From an uncultured Bacteroidia bacterium (GTDB lineage Bacteria; Bacteroidota; Bacteroidia; Bacteroidales; UBA932): DNA of 64,000 nt. The stretch is from NCBI GenBank assembly GCA_902785825.1, contig CACZZZ010000009.1:124001-188000 (forward strand). Direction: 5' to 3'. Shown piece after piece: positions 1 to 7,802 of this stretch (the first letter of the stretch is position 1; each line of letters opens with the position of its first letter). A model generated the notes under the pieces. The model did not search any database. It saw only the letters and a list, made by a program, of their open reading frames with translations, and was not told the DNA's origin. A program made the translations under genes and the position numbers.

Positions 1-752
1 GGTGGTCTATGGATATGTTATTGCCTTCTGACACGGACCTCCCGCCAGAAAAGACATCTCAAATATACTCGGGATTATTCGCCTCTATAAACTCACATCG
101 GGTGTCGATCGGAGGCTACTACAAGAAAATGGACAATCTTACCTATTTCAGGGACGCTTCGCAGCTATTCAGTCCGGCGGCGGCAGGTTGGCGCGATAAT
201 ATCAATACCGGATCAGGCTCATCGAAAGGAATCGAGGTTCTTTATGCGACAACATTTGAAAAATTCTCCTCAAAGGTATCGTACACACTATCTAAAACAG
301 ACAGAGTTTTCCCTGATCTGAACGAAGGAAAGGCTTTCCCCGCTAAATTCGACCGGAGACATATCCTTAATGTCAATGCCGAATACACCCTTGTTAAACA
401 AAAGGACAGAGAATTTGGCATGAATACTTATTTCACATATCAATCTGGCCATTGGACAACCATACAGGCTGGACAGTTCAGCAGGTGGATAGAGTCAAAA
501 ACAGAAGTGGTTATCGATTACTATACTTCCATCCATAATTGGCAGATGCCGCAATACATAAGGTGGGATGTTGGTCTATTTTGGCGTTACAGGACAGGTT
601 CAAATAATCCAGGCACCTTGAACGTGGGGATCTATAATTTGCTCAACCGGCATAACCCGTACAACATCACTTTTGATCCAAAGGATCGGAAGTGGAAACA
701 ACTGTCAATATTCCCGATAATGCCTACTATTTCATGGACAATGGAGTTCTAA
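1..752 (+). CDS. TonB-dependent outer-membrane receptor, C-terminal part (5' end outside window)
   Basis: The reading frame is already open at base 3 and runs to TAA at 750-752, giving the last 250 residues of a larger protein. The sequence has alternating aromatic and polar strands typical of a 22-strand TonB-receptor barrel, a late YNLLNRHNPYN segment of the kind seen just before the last strands, and a final WTMEF whose terminal Phe is the usual barrel-assembly signal. The plug and signal peptide lie upstream of the window, so substrate cannot be inferred. The in-frame Met at base 9 is internal and should not be taken as the start. It converges with the candidate small RNA on the other strand, whose U-tract begins at this gene's stop codon. 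Confidence 0.8.
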   Translation, partial: WSMDMLLPSDTDLPPEKTSQIYSGLFASINSHRVSIGGYYKKMDNLTYFRDASQLFSPAAAGWRDNINTGSGSSKGIEVLYATTFEKFSSKVSYTLSKTDRVFPDLNEGKAFPAKFDRRHILNVNAEYTLVKQKDREFGMNTYFTYQSGHWTTIQAGQFSRWIESKTEVVIDYYTSIHNWQMPQYIRWDVGLFWRYRTGSNNPGTLNVGIYNLLNRHNPYNITFDPKDRKWKQLSIFPIMPTISWTMEF

Positions 753-866
753 AAAAAATGAGGTTCGACGCTTCCCGCGTGGACCCTCACTCTAACCACA
801 TAATTAATAACACTAAAACTAATAACCAATCGGGTTGTCAGTGGAGAGAACCTCCATCCTCAACCC
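751..866 (-). ncRNA. Candidate ~115-nt small RNA, antisense-oriented to the receptor gene's 3' flank
   Basis: On the minus strand a full Bacteroidota promoter (TTTG at 901-898, 19-bp spacer, TACCTTTG at 878-871) is followed about 5 nt later by a sequence that folds into a 5' hairpin (GGGTTG at 866-861 with CAACCC at 837-832, inner TGGAG/CTCCA). About 45 nt of AT-rich single strand follows. A second hairpin at 789-759 (10 of 12 pairs, GGGAA loop) runs directly into eight U residues at 758-751, the form of a Rho-independent terminator. A 12-codon ORF (MEVLSTDNPIGY) lies inside, so a leader or micro-peptide is possible. No protein gene is read from this promoter. Family assignment is unknown. 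Confidence 0.55.
759..789 (-). terminator. Rho-independent terminator of the candidate small RNA
   Basis: Hairpin arms GAGGGTCCACGC and GCGTCGAACCTC (10 of 12 pairs, loop GGGAA) are followed on the minus strand by eight T residues at 758-751. On the plus strand no T-run follows, so it does not serve the TonB receptor gene. Confidence 0.55.
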
Positions 867-870
867 GATG

Positions 871-901
871 CAAAGGTACGTCTTTTTTTTATTTATGCAA
901 A
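871..901 (-). promoter_or_regulatory. Bacteroidota-type promoter for the candidate small RNA
   Basis: The minus strand reads TTTG (901-898), 19 bases, then TACCTTTG (878-871), a full match to the TTTG / TAnnTTTG pattern at the usual spacing. The predicted start of transcription is near 866. Confidence 0.6.
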
Positions 902-1077
902 TAATTTTATAATAAAATTTTTAAAATCTTTGTTTAAACGGATTTAAGTCATTGATTATTCATTGTATAAACAATTACAAAATTTTAAATCGCTTTTAAA
1001 GTATCCTCAAATAGAGAGAATCCAAAGGCTATAAAAAACGTTTAATATCCAAGATAAACTGTTTTAGTTACAATTTA
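902..1077. other. AT-rich intergenic spacer without a recognisable gene
   Basis: Together with the small RNA this fills the 325-base gap between the receptor gene and comF. It is strongly AT-rich, has stops in all frames, and shows no hairpin with a T-run and no tRNA-like fold that I could see. Confidence 0.5.
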
Positions 1078-1806
1078 TCAGTCTCCTACGCAAGCCAACG
1101 TCGCCACCGAGATCCGGACATCCGGTCCCGTCACGCCTTTCAAAACTTTACGACAAGAATTGAGCGTAGCCCCTGTCGTGAACACATCATCCACCAGAAG
1201 GATATGTGAAGTCCCTGACAAGTCCGCCCCCCTCCGGATCTTAAAAGCGCCTTCCACATTGGATCGTTTCCCTTCTATTGACAGTCTTGTCTGGGTCTTC
1301 GTCCTACGGGAACGTTTGAGAATGTCCAGCCGCAAGGTGGCTCCAAGGCGCCTGGCTATTACTTCCCCTATTTCAGCCGCTTGGTTATATCCCCTGGACC
1401 AACGCCTTGTCCAATGCAGAGGTACTGGAATCACCGTGTCAACATCCGAATACAACTCTGAATCAGCCATTTCCTCCGCGAGCATACCGGAGAAATACCG
1501 TCCGGAAGCGATATCCCCGCGGTATTTCAAGCCCTTTGTTATGTCCCGATAGCCTGTCGAGGCCCTATAATAGAATAGCGAGGTAGCGTACGAATACGGT
1601 TCAGCTTCGGTCAAATCCCTCTGGATAAGGTCATTGAGCCTGTCCGCCATCCGGTTTCTCCGCATTTTGGAATAATAAGTCCTCGGCAAGTCGGCCAGAC
1701 AGTCAAGGCAGATGTGATCCTCATGAAGGGAGAGCGACCTTCCACACACCACACACAATCTCGGAATAAACAGGTCAAGAACAGCCCTCCCCACATATCC
1801 ACTCAT
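1078..1806 (-). CDS. comF: ComF family phosphoribosyltransferase-like protein
   Basis: The 242-residue protein begins with a zinc-ribbon-like pair of CxxC motifs (C18/C21 and C33/C36), as in ComF. A type I phosphoribosyltransferase fold follows, with the PRPP-binding loop LLVDDVFTTGATL near residues 203-215. ComF proteins act in DNA uptake or fork repair in naturally competent bacteria; the precise reaction is not settled. Length and domain order are normal for the family. Its ATG lies 7 bases after the stop of the GH116 gene, so the two are probably co-transcribed, though no functional link is evident. The family call is firm, the role is inferred. Confidence 0.85.
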   Translation of the reverse strand: MSGYVGRAVLDLFIPRLCVVCGRSLSLHEDHICLDCLADLPRTYYSKMRRNRMADRLNDLIQRDLTEAEPYSYATSLFYYRASTGYRDITKGLKYRGDIASGRYFSGMLAEEMADSELYSDVDTVIPVPLHWTRRWSRGYNQAAEIGEVIARRLGATLRLDILKRSRRTKTQTRLSIEGKRSNVEGAFKIRRGADLSGTSHILLVDDVFTTGATLNSCRKVLKGVTGPDVRISVATLACVGD

Positions 1807-1813
1807 CTAAATA

Positions 1814-4366
1814 TCAGATTTGAATAGTAATTGAGCCCCCTTCGGTCAAAGAGATTCCCTTGGCGACGGGCTTCGCCCGACCAGTCAACGTTAAAGACTT
1901 GAGATCAAGAGAACCCTTCATGACTTTAAGTTCCACAGAGTTCCCGCTCACCTCACAGGTTCCGAAGGAATATCCGTTACTCCAGAAATAACGTCCTGGC
2001 TTCGAAGTGAAATTCATTGTCTTATCCACGCCCGAATAATGGAAATCGCTCAGTGCCAGGACAGCGGCCCAACTGGCCATTGAGCGGGCATAGTGCTTGC
2101 CGCACTCCGGCTCATCAAAAGGATTCCGCTTCGCCCCATCAAAACGGTCCCTGATCGACTTGATGCACTTCAAACCATCATCAACCATCCCCTCCTGAAT
2201 CATACCTACCGCCGCGCAGTACTCAAACCCGGTCATCGCCTCAGGAAAATAAGGGAAAGGAACCTCGAGCCGTCCTTTCGGCCAGGAAGCCATCATCAAA
2301 GCCGCCTCATGTCCCATGACATAAGATCTCATATTGTTGAATTCCCCACTGACATCAGGAACATAATTGTACTTCATCACGCTCTGGAGGGTTTTCCGGA
2401 TATGATCCTTGTCTCCAAGGTAGCCGAGCCCACAGATATGCGCCATGTACTGGCCGACAAGCTGATCCACCAGGCAACCTTTGCCAAGCTGGAACGGAGG
2501 GGTCTTATCAGAGCCCTCAGGGAGGAACTCGAACGTCTCGGGATCTGTTATCTTGTGCTCATAATATTCCCCATTGAAAAGATTGGCGTCCATCCACGCG
2601 CTTCCTTTTTCGAAAAGGCTCCTGCATTTCTTGGCGAACTCCTTGTCTTTCATCTCTTTCGCCATCTCCTCAGCTGCCCTCAAAGCGCCCATATACCAGA
2701 ATCCCATCTGGGGATTGGGACCGAAATAGTTGACATCCATAGTGTTATGCTGCGAACCTTCCATAACCCCGTCCTGATTGCCGTCCCAACCTTTCTCTTT
2801 CCAAGCGAAAGACAAAGCGCTTTTACATGCTGGCCAATAGCGCTCAAGGAATGCCCTATCCCCGCTAAGCTGCCATTCCCTATAGAGCTTCATGACGCAG
2901 CCCATCTGGCCGTCCGCGGCGATCTGAGCAGGGTCCGGAGCGGAGCCCAATGGCAGGTTGACCCTGAAATCCATAGCTCCGTCCGGATTCATCGCATAGT
3001 TGAATTCGACATCCCGCATAGTCCTGGCAAGGTCACCGAAAAGGAATGCGGTGGCCACCTCGTAGTTCCAGACATGGGTGCAAGATCCGGCACATGAGCC
3101 GTAGTGATCCATAACACCCTCCCAGCCAAGCATGTGGCCGTCCTCGACCCTGAACACGGTCTGGGAACGGAGAACAGCGAGGTTGTACAAGGCGGCTTCC
3201 TTGACAACATCCGGAATAGAGGAGGATAAGAATGTGTTCACAAACGACAATGTCTTATTTTCGAGTTCCCCAATCCTGGGGATGAGCTCACCTGCTGTCT
3301 TCCAGGAATCAGGATAACGCTTGCTGTAATAATTGCCGACAACTTCTTTGGACCAAGCCATCCTGTTGGGGAAATTCCAAGTCAGGAAGAAATTGAACCG
3401 GTGAGTTTCCCCGGGGCCGAGAACAGCTTTGACCGACAACGCTCCCATAGGATCGATGTCACGGCCAACAGTGTGTCTCACGCTCGCCTTCGGGTTGGAA
3501 ATCAAGCCGTCATCACTGAAATCATCCCAGAAATTTAGCATGGCGTTCGACCAATTATTGTCAACCGTGAATGTCCTGAAGGTCACCTTGTCCCGGCTGT
3601 CAGTCGATAAGGACATATTCCCCCACGCTTTATTCTGAGGATCAACACCTTCCGTGTAATAGTATATTCCTTTAAGTCCTCTTGACTCCCTGTACTCGTT
3701 CTTATTGTCCTTGGCTCCGGTAGGAATCCTGTCGCCCTTCCAATTGAGGGTATAATCCTGCCCGTCTTTACCGATGAAGTTGCGGATCGCGCCGCAAACA
3801 GCCACTTCTATCTCGTTTCCGGAAGTATTTGTCACTTCGTAAGATAATACCGCCAGCGGTAGACCACTGGACTCCGAGTCACCCGGCACCAGAGGGTTGA
3901 ATCCCTTGATCTTGACTTTCACGGGGAGTCCTGGATCACTCAGGTTCACTTGGCCGAAAGGATAAGCGGCATCGAACGAGGCCTCGTTGAACCTGGGCAA
4001 GCCATGGTGGTTAACAGGCCGGCCCTCATAATGGAGGTATTCTTGAGGATAAAGCGGCCCGGCAAGGAGCCTGGTGGCGCTTCCGCCATCCTTTTGTTTC
4101 GTGAATATGGCGAAAAACGGAGCGTCGTTCCCGGTTGTGACAGTGCTGTTGCCCTTGCCGGGGACATTCATGATCTCCCAGTCCCTTATCTCGCCACGGC
4201 CCCCAAGGGAGACTGTTCCTGTCCCGATCCCACCAAGCGGAAGAGCCACCTGCTGGAGGTGGGCGGAATCATAATGAGTCAACACGGGCCATGCGGAAGG
4301 AACCCACTCCTGGGCGGATAGAGCCACCGAAACGAACAAGGCGGCGAAAGACAAGATTGTTCTCAT
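1814..4366 (-). CDS. Secreted GH116 family glycosidase (GBA2-like)
   Basis: This 850-residue protein has a signal peptide ending near residue 18 (ALSAQ). An N-terminal beta-sandwich domain starts with the GH116 hallmark PLGGIGTGTVSLGGRG near residues 43-58, and a C-terminal (alpha/alpha)6 domain follows. The likely catalytic residues are the Glu of THVWNYE (about 436) and the Asp of QHNTMD (about 544), by analogy with bacterial GH116 and human GBA2. Family members cleave beta-glucosides, beta-xylosides or N-acetylglucosaminides, so the substrate is open. It diverges from the M19 peptidase gene across 72 bases and is followed closely by comF. Length fits the family. Confidence 0.82.
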   Translation of the reverse strand: MRTILSFAALFVSVALSAQEWVPSAWPVLTHYDSAHLQQVALPLGGIGTGTVSLGGRGEIRDWEIMNVPGKGNSTVTTGNDAPFFAIFTKQKDGGSATRLLAGPLYPQEYLHYEGRPVNHHGLPRFNEASFDAAYPFGQVNLSDPGLPVKVKIKGFNPLVPGDSESSGLPLAVLSYEVTNTSGNEIEVAVCGAIRNFIGKDGQDYTLNWKGDRIPTGAKDNKNEYRESRGLKGIYYYTEGVDPQNKAWGNMSLSTDSRDKVTFRTFTVDNNWSNAMLNFWDDFSDDGLISNPKASVRHTVGRDIDPMGALSVKAVLGPGETHRFNFFLTWNFPNRMAWSKEVVGNYYSKRYPDSWKTAGELIPRIGELENKTLSFVNTFLSSSIPDVVKEAALYNLAVLRSQTVFRVEDGHMLGWEGVMDHYGSCAGSCTHVWNYEVATAFLFGDLARTMRDVEFNYAMNPDGAMDFRVNLPLGSAPDPAQIAADGQMGCVMKLYREWQLSGDRAFLERYWPACKSALSFAWKEKGWDGNQDGVMEGSQHNTMDVNYFGPNPQMGFWYMGALRAAEEMAKEMKDKEFAKKCRSLFEKGSAWMDANLFNGEYYEHKITDPETFEFLPEGSDKTPPFQLGKGCLVDQLVGQYMAHICGLGYLGDKDHIRKTLQSVMKYNYVPDVSGEFNNMRSYVMGHEAALMMASWPKGRLEVPFPYFPEAMTGFEYCAAVGMIQEGMVDDGLKCIKSIRDRFDGAKRNPFDEPECGKHYARSMASWAAVLALSDFHYSGVDKTMNFTSKPGRYFWSNGYSFGTCEVSGNSVELKVMKGSLDLKSLTLTGRAKPVAKGISLTEGGSITIQI

Positions 4367-4423
4367 ATCGTTCAGTGTTATTAAGACTATTTAAGTCACA
4401 ACCGCAATTTAACTTTTTTCGAT

Positions 4424-4431
4424 TAATTTCG
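4424..4431 (+). promoter_or_regulatory. -7 element directly before the M19 peptidase gene
   Basis: TAATTTCG resembles the Bacteroidota -7 box TAnnTTTG and ends 7 bases before the ATG at 4439. The transcript would start about 1-3 nt before the start codon, giving a nearly leaderless mRNA. No clear TTTG is present 19-21 bases upstream. Confidence 0.35.
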
Positions 4432-4438
4432 CGCATAG

Positions 4439-5995
4439 ATGAGGGGGTATTTCTTCATATTCGCCGCACTCATGGCTTTTTTGGTCCCTTGCCATTCAAG
4501 GGCCCAGGAGATCACCTATCCGGATGCCGTCAAGGCCATATTCGAAAAATCCGATGCCGCCATCTCCACCACTGTCCAGGCAAAACAGGCGCCGTACGGT
4601 GGTTCGACTCCGCTCACCAACCGCGTTAGCCGGGCCCTGAGCGGAGTCGAAGGGCTCCTCCCCACCATCGCCATCCCCGACTGCCCTCAAAAAGAGATGC
4701 TTTCCGAGATGGTCCGAAAAGCCGGAGGCCATCCGGTGGTAGTCCCCGGTGATTCGGTCTCACTTGCCACCAGCCGACTCTGGTCACTGGCGGCGCTCTG
4801 GGACGGAGCCGTGATCCCTGACGGATGGGTGCGGGCCGGAGACGAGTACTCCGTCCTGTTTTACAAGGCCATAGCTGACAGGAATATACCCCACGTGGGA
4901 TCCTCCACCTTGACTGAGGCTATCGACAAAGGGCTCCGCAAGATGCCAGGAACAATCGCCACAATGGATGGTCTCATAGAGAAGGCGAGAACCTTCCGGA
5001 AGGCCAAAGAATTGATGGACAACTGTTTCTCTATCGACACCCACTGCGACCTCCCGGATCTTTATCACCTTGGATATTCAGTTGGCACTCGCTCGAAATC
5101 CCTGACCGGTATCCCAAAAATGATAGAGGGCCACTTGGACGCGCAGATCCTGATCAGCTTTCTCTGGCAAGGGCCGCTGGACAACGCATCCTCCGATAAA
5201 GCCGTTAAGAAAAACCTGGACAAGATCGCCCAAATAAAGTCGGATGTGGAAAAGTATTCCCAACTGTGCGGCCTGGCCAAGACCCCAGCTGAGACGGATT
5301 CCATTAAATCCCTTGGCAAAAAAGTCTTCATGATCGCCCTTGAGAACGGGTACGGAATAGGCAACGACCTTGGGAACATAAAGAAAATGAAGGACTTGGG
5401 AGTGGTCTATATTTCCCTATGCCACTTCCGGGACAACGCCATCTGCAACACTTCCTCCCGACACGGAAGCGATCCCTCCAAAGGTCTGACAGACTTCGGA
5501 AGGCAGGTGGTCGAGGAGATGAACCGCCAGGGGATCATGATAGACTTGTCCCATCCTTCGGCCGGAACTTTCTGGGACTGCGTCAAATACAGCAAGGCTC
5601 CGATTATCTGCTCCCATTCCGGAGCCAAGGCGGTTTACGGCCACGACCGTGGGCTGGACGACAAACAGCTCAAGGCTCTTGCAGAGAACGGAGGCCTGAT
5701 CCAAGTCTATAGTGTCCCTGAATATCTCGGGAGACCCCGCGGCTCGATGACCATAGACGACATGATGGAGCACTTCGACCATTGCGTCAAAGTGGCTGGA
5801 GCTGAGCATGTTGGGATTGGGAGCGACTTTGACGGAGGAGGCGGAGTGTGGGGTTGCAACGGGGACAATGACCTTATCAACCTCACGGTCAAAATGCTGG
5901 AACATGGCTACACCCCGGAGCAGATCAAAGGCTTTTGGGGCGGAAACTTCATGAGGGTTTGGAAAGAGGTTCTCTCTAAAGCAGATCAAGACTGA
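4439..5995 (+). CDS. Secreted M19 (membrane/renal) dipeptidase with N-terminal amidotransferase-like domain
   Basis: The protein has 518 residues with a signal peptide ending near CHSRA-Q. From about residue 195 it is a metal-dependent M19 dipeptidase: the metal ligands of DTHCD (200-204), the bridging Glu of ALENGYG, the His pair around ICSHSGAKAVYGHDRG and the VGIGSDFDGG strand. M19 enzymes hydrolyse dipeptides or act as amidohydrolases. Residues about 25-190 are an extra domain resembling class I amidotransferases of the C26 type (RKAGGHPVVVP, DGAVIPDGW), but the position of the catalytic Cys seems lost (HVGSS). A palindromic repeat at 4603-4651 is translated in frame into this extra domain (RALSGVEG). 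Its 3' end overlaps the convergent swivel-domain gene by 20 bases. Confidence 0.85.
   Translation: MRGYFFIFAALMAFLVPCHSRAQEITYPDAVKAIFEKSDAAISTTVQAKQAPYGGSTPLTNRVSRALSGVEGLLPTIAIPDCPQKEMLSEMVRKAGGHPVVVPGDSVSLATSRLWSLAALWDGAVIPDGWVRAGDEYSVLFYKAIADRNIPHVGSSTLTEAIDKGLRKMPGTIATMDGLIEKARTFRKAKELMDNCFSIDTHCDLPDLYHLGYSVGTRSKSLTGIPKMIEGHLDAQILISFLWQGPLDNASSDKAVKKNLDKIAQIKSDVEKYSQLCGLAKTPAETDSIKSLGKKVFMIALENGYGIGNDLGNIKKMKDLGVVYISLCHFRDNAICNTSSRHGSDPSKGLTDFGRQVVEEMNRQGIMIDLSHPSAGTFWDCVKYSKAPIICSHSGAKAVYGHDRGLDDKQLKALAENGGLIQVYSVPEYLGRPRGSMTIDDMMEHFDHCVKVAGAEHVGIGSDFDGGGGVWGCNGDNDLINLTVKMLEHGYTPEQIKGFWGGNFMRVWKEVLSKADQD
4603..4651. repeat. Palindromic repeat inserted in frame in the M19 peptidase gene
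   Basis: Perfect 14-bp inverted arms TTCGACTCCGCTCA (4603-4616) and TGAGCGGAGTCGAA (4638-4651) surround a 21-base centre. The right arm belongs to the same family as repeats at 10843, 23425, 51720, 57835 and 63795. The reading frame stays open through it. Confidence 0.7.
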
Positions 5996-6374
5996 GCTGG
6001 GGATCGGATTCCCTTCTCAACCGGTCATACTCCTCCACGGCGGCGAGATCAGGATTTATAATCACATCCAGGTTCTGGATGAGAATCCTGTCCCCGTTGT
6101 AAATATTAGCGAGACAGCCCTTTACCCCTACGATGGCGGGGATTCCCAGCCCCCTCGCCAAAAGGCTCGGATGGCCCGTAAGGTCCTCTTCCTCAAGAAC
6201 CATCGCCACCACGTTATTGAAATTGATCATCACGGAATCCGCCAGAAAGACAGTCCGGGCCACAAGGACACTCCCCGGAGGAATGTCCTCATAGGGATTG
6301 CGCTGGCCGTTGTCAACCACGACGAACGCCTTCCCTTTGGCGAATCCGCCAACTCCCGAACCCCTGATAGTCAT
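5976..6374 (-). CDS. Stand-alone PEP-utilising enzyme mobile (swivelling) domain protein
   Basis: The 132-residue protein matches the phosphohistidine swivel domain of PPDK, PEP synthase and PTS enzyme I: a PGSVLVA strand near residues 33-39, then TGHPSLLARGLGIPAIVG with the likely phospho-His at about residue 67, then GDRILI. There is no nucleotide-binding or PEP-binding TIM-barrel domain, so it cannot be a complete PEP-utilising enzyme. Six bases separate its ATG from the stop of the AraM-like gene, so the two form an operon and probably act together. One inference is that it carries phosphate or helps a partner encoded elsewhere; a purely structural role is also possible. The 3' end overlaps the M19 gene tail to tail. 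Confidence 0.72.
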   Translation of the reverse strand: MTIRGSGVGGFAKGKAFVVVDNGQRNPYEDIPPGSVLVARTVFLADSVMINFNNVVAMVLEEEDLTGHPSLLARGLGIPAIVGVKGCLANIYNGDRILIQNLDVIINPDLAAVEEYDRLRRESDPQLSLDLL

Positions 6375-6380
6375 GATCCC

Positions 6381-7721
6381 TTAAACAATCTCCCAAGCCC
6401 CTCCAGGAGCGAACACAGGCTCGACAATCTGATCGTAGAACATGCCTCTCTTGGCAAGATCCAGGACGTTCATCCTGTGGCGCATGAGCTGCACGATGGG
6501 GAACATGTCCTTAAGCTGCCCTCGGGTGACTCCGATCATGGATGGATCATAAGGAGCTCCCGCTATCTTGAACAGATCCCGCATCTTCTCGAAGGTATAT
6601 ACCTGACCCTGAAGCTTTTTCTTGAACTCTGGCCAGGTGTCCCTGACTCTCGTGAGCTGATCCCGGACAGTTTCCGCATCATTGTATTTCTTAGTGATGT
6701 TGTCGTATCCCAGGGTTGGAGCCGGAAAATCCTTGAATATTTCCATCGCCCTGGCCTGCTCCTGCTCAAGGCTTGGCCATGCCTTAACACAAGCGTCCAC
6801 ATCCAACTTTGTGAGATCCAGCTTGAAAAGCTCGTCAAAGACGGCGCACATCGTCAGAGTTCCAATCGCTACCTGGAAACCATGGGACTGAAGCTTGCCC
6901 TTATACCTGTGATGGGTCATGTCCAGAATGTGGCTGAAAAGGTGGTCACAGCAGGATGCCGGACGGCTGGACTGGGCGGCCTGCATAGCGAAACCGCTGA
7001 GAGTCAATCCCTCAAACAAATCCGCTATAGCGGCCGGATCCCCCGCAGCGACTCCCGCAGGATCCGAGAGCAAGTCGTCAAGATAGTCCTGAAGCACATG
7101 CCAGGCGTCCGGTTTGATTGGAGCGGTGCCCATCAGGTCAGCGACCATCCACTCAGCCCCGGCGGGAACCTTGGCGGCAAGATCGGCGTAGCCAGCAGCT
7201 GTCATCTCCTTGGGAGCGGCGGCGATCACATCGATGTCAGCGATTATGGCGACCGGAGCAGGGCAGGAAAAAGTCTGCTTTGAGTTCTGGTAAGAGATAG
7301 AGGCTCCGAACGAGGAATATCCGTCCACGGAAGCCGCGGTCGGTAAGGTCAGATACTGCTGCCCATGATGGTGCGAGCAAAGCTTACAGAGGTCATTGAT
7401 GACTCCGGAACCAACTGACACAGCGATATATCCGCCATCCAGCTCCTTGTCCACCATCTCGACATATTCCCATTCCGCATGGAACTCCTCTTCCATGATG
7501 ATGAACTTCTCCGTCGGGATCCCCGCCTCGACAAACAGGCCGTAAACCTTCTCCCCGAGAACCGGCCAGGTGTGGACGTCGGCTATTATCTTCGCCTTGC
7601 GGCCGAGAAAATATTCCTTGAACACTTCTGGAGCCATTTGGCTGGCCCCTCTTCCCATCTCGAACACCTTGGTGTCGGTCGCCACCTTGAGCGCTTTCGC
7701 TATCCTCTGTTTAGAATCCAT
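6381..7721 (-). CDS. araM: Glycerol-1-phosphate dehydrogenase-like protein (AraM/EgsA type)
   Basis: The 446-residue protein belongs to the iron-containing alcohol dehydrogenase-like group. It shows the NAD-binding VSVGSGVINDLCK stretch near residues 101-113, the PTAASVDGYSSFGASI motif near 128-143 typical of G1P dehydrogenases, and a metal-binding region with SCCDHLFSH. AraM in Bacillus reduces dihydroxyacetone phosphate to sn-glycerol-1-phosphate for archaeal-like ether lipids. It is longer than Bacillus AraM by roughly 50 residues. A role in sugar metabolism is an alternative, since araM genes also occur in arabinose operons. It heads a two-gene operon with the swivel protein and faces the SGNH hydrolase gene across a palindromic promoter region. 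Confidence 0.78.
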   Translation of the reverse strand: MDSKQRIAKALKVATDTKVFEMGRGASQMAPEVFKEYFLGRKAKIIADVHTWPVLGEKVYGLFVEAGIPTEKFIIMEEEFHAEWEYVEMVDKELDGGYIAVSVGSGVINDLCKLCSHHHGQQYLTLPTAASVDGYSSFGASISYQNSKQTFSCPAPVAIIADIDVIAAAPKEMTAAGYADLAAKVPAGAEWMVADLMGTAPIKPDAWHVLQDYLDDLLSDPAGVAAGDPAAIADLFEGLTLSGFAMQAAQSSRPASCCDHLFSHILDMTHHRYKGKLQSHGFQVAIGTLTMCAVFDELFKLDLTKLDVDACVKAWPSLEQEQARAMEIFKDFPAPTLGYDNITKKYNDAETVRDQLTRVRDTWPEFKKKLQGQVYTFEKMRDLFKIAGAPYDPSMIGVTRGQLKDMFPIVQLMRHRMNVLDLAKRGMFYDQIVEPVFAPGGAWEIV

Positions 7722-7742
7722 CTCTCGATCATTTACAGACCA

Positions 7743-7770
7743 TAAAGGTACAAATTTTTTTGTACCTTAG
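7743..7770. promoter_or_regulatory. Palindromic divergent promoter region between araM and the SGNH hydrolase gene
   Basis: The region reads TAAAGGTACAAA, a T-run, then TTTGTACCTTAG, a near-perfect inverted repeat. Each arm ends in a -7-like box: TACCTTTA on the minus strand (7750-7743) for araM and TACCTTAG on the plus strand (7763-7770) for the hydrolase. No good -33 TTTG is placed for either, so this is a moderate call. Confidence 0.4.
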
Positions 7771-7802
7771 CGGACACATATCCTATAAACAAAACCACAA
7801 TC

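Noticed and set aside
692..904. 70-codon open frame across the end of the receptor gene and the spacer
   Set aside because: It overlaps the receptor in another frame and its rest is the small-RNA region; no protein features.
6171..7283. 370-codon plus-strand open frame opposite araM
   Set aside because: Antisense to a gene with full AraM motifs; no domain recognised.
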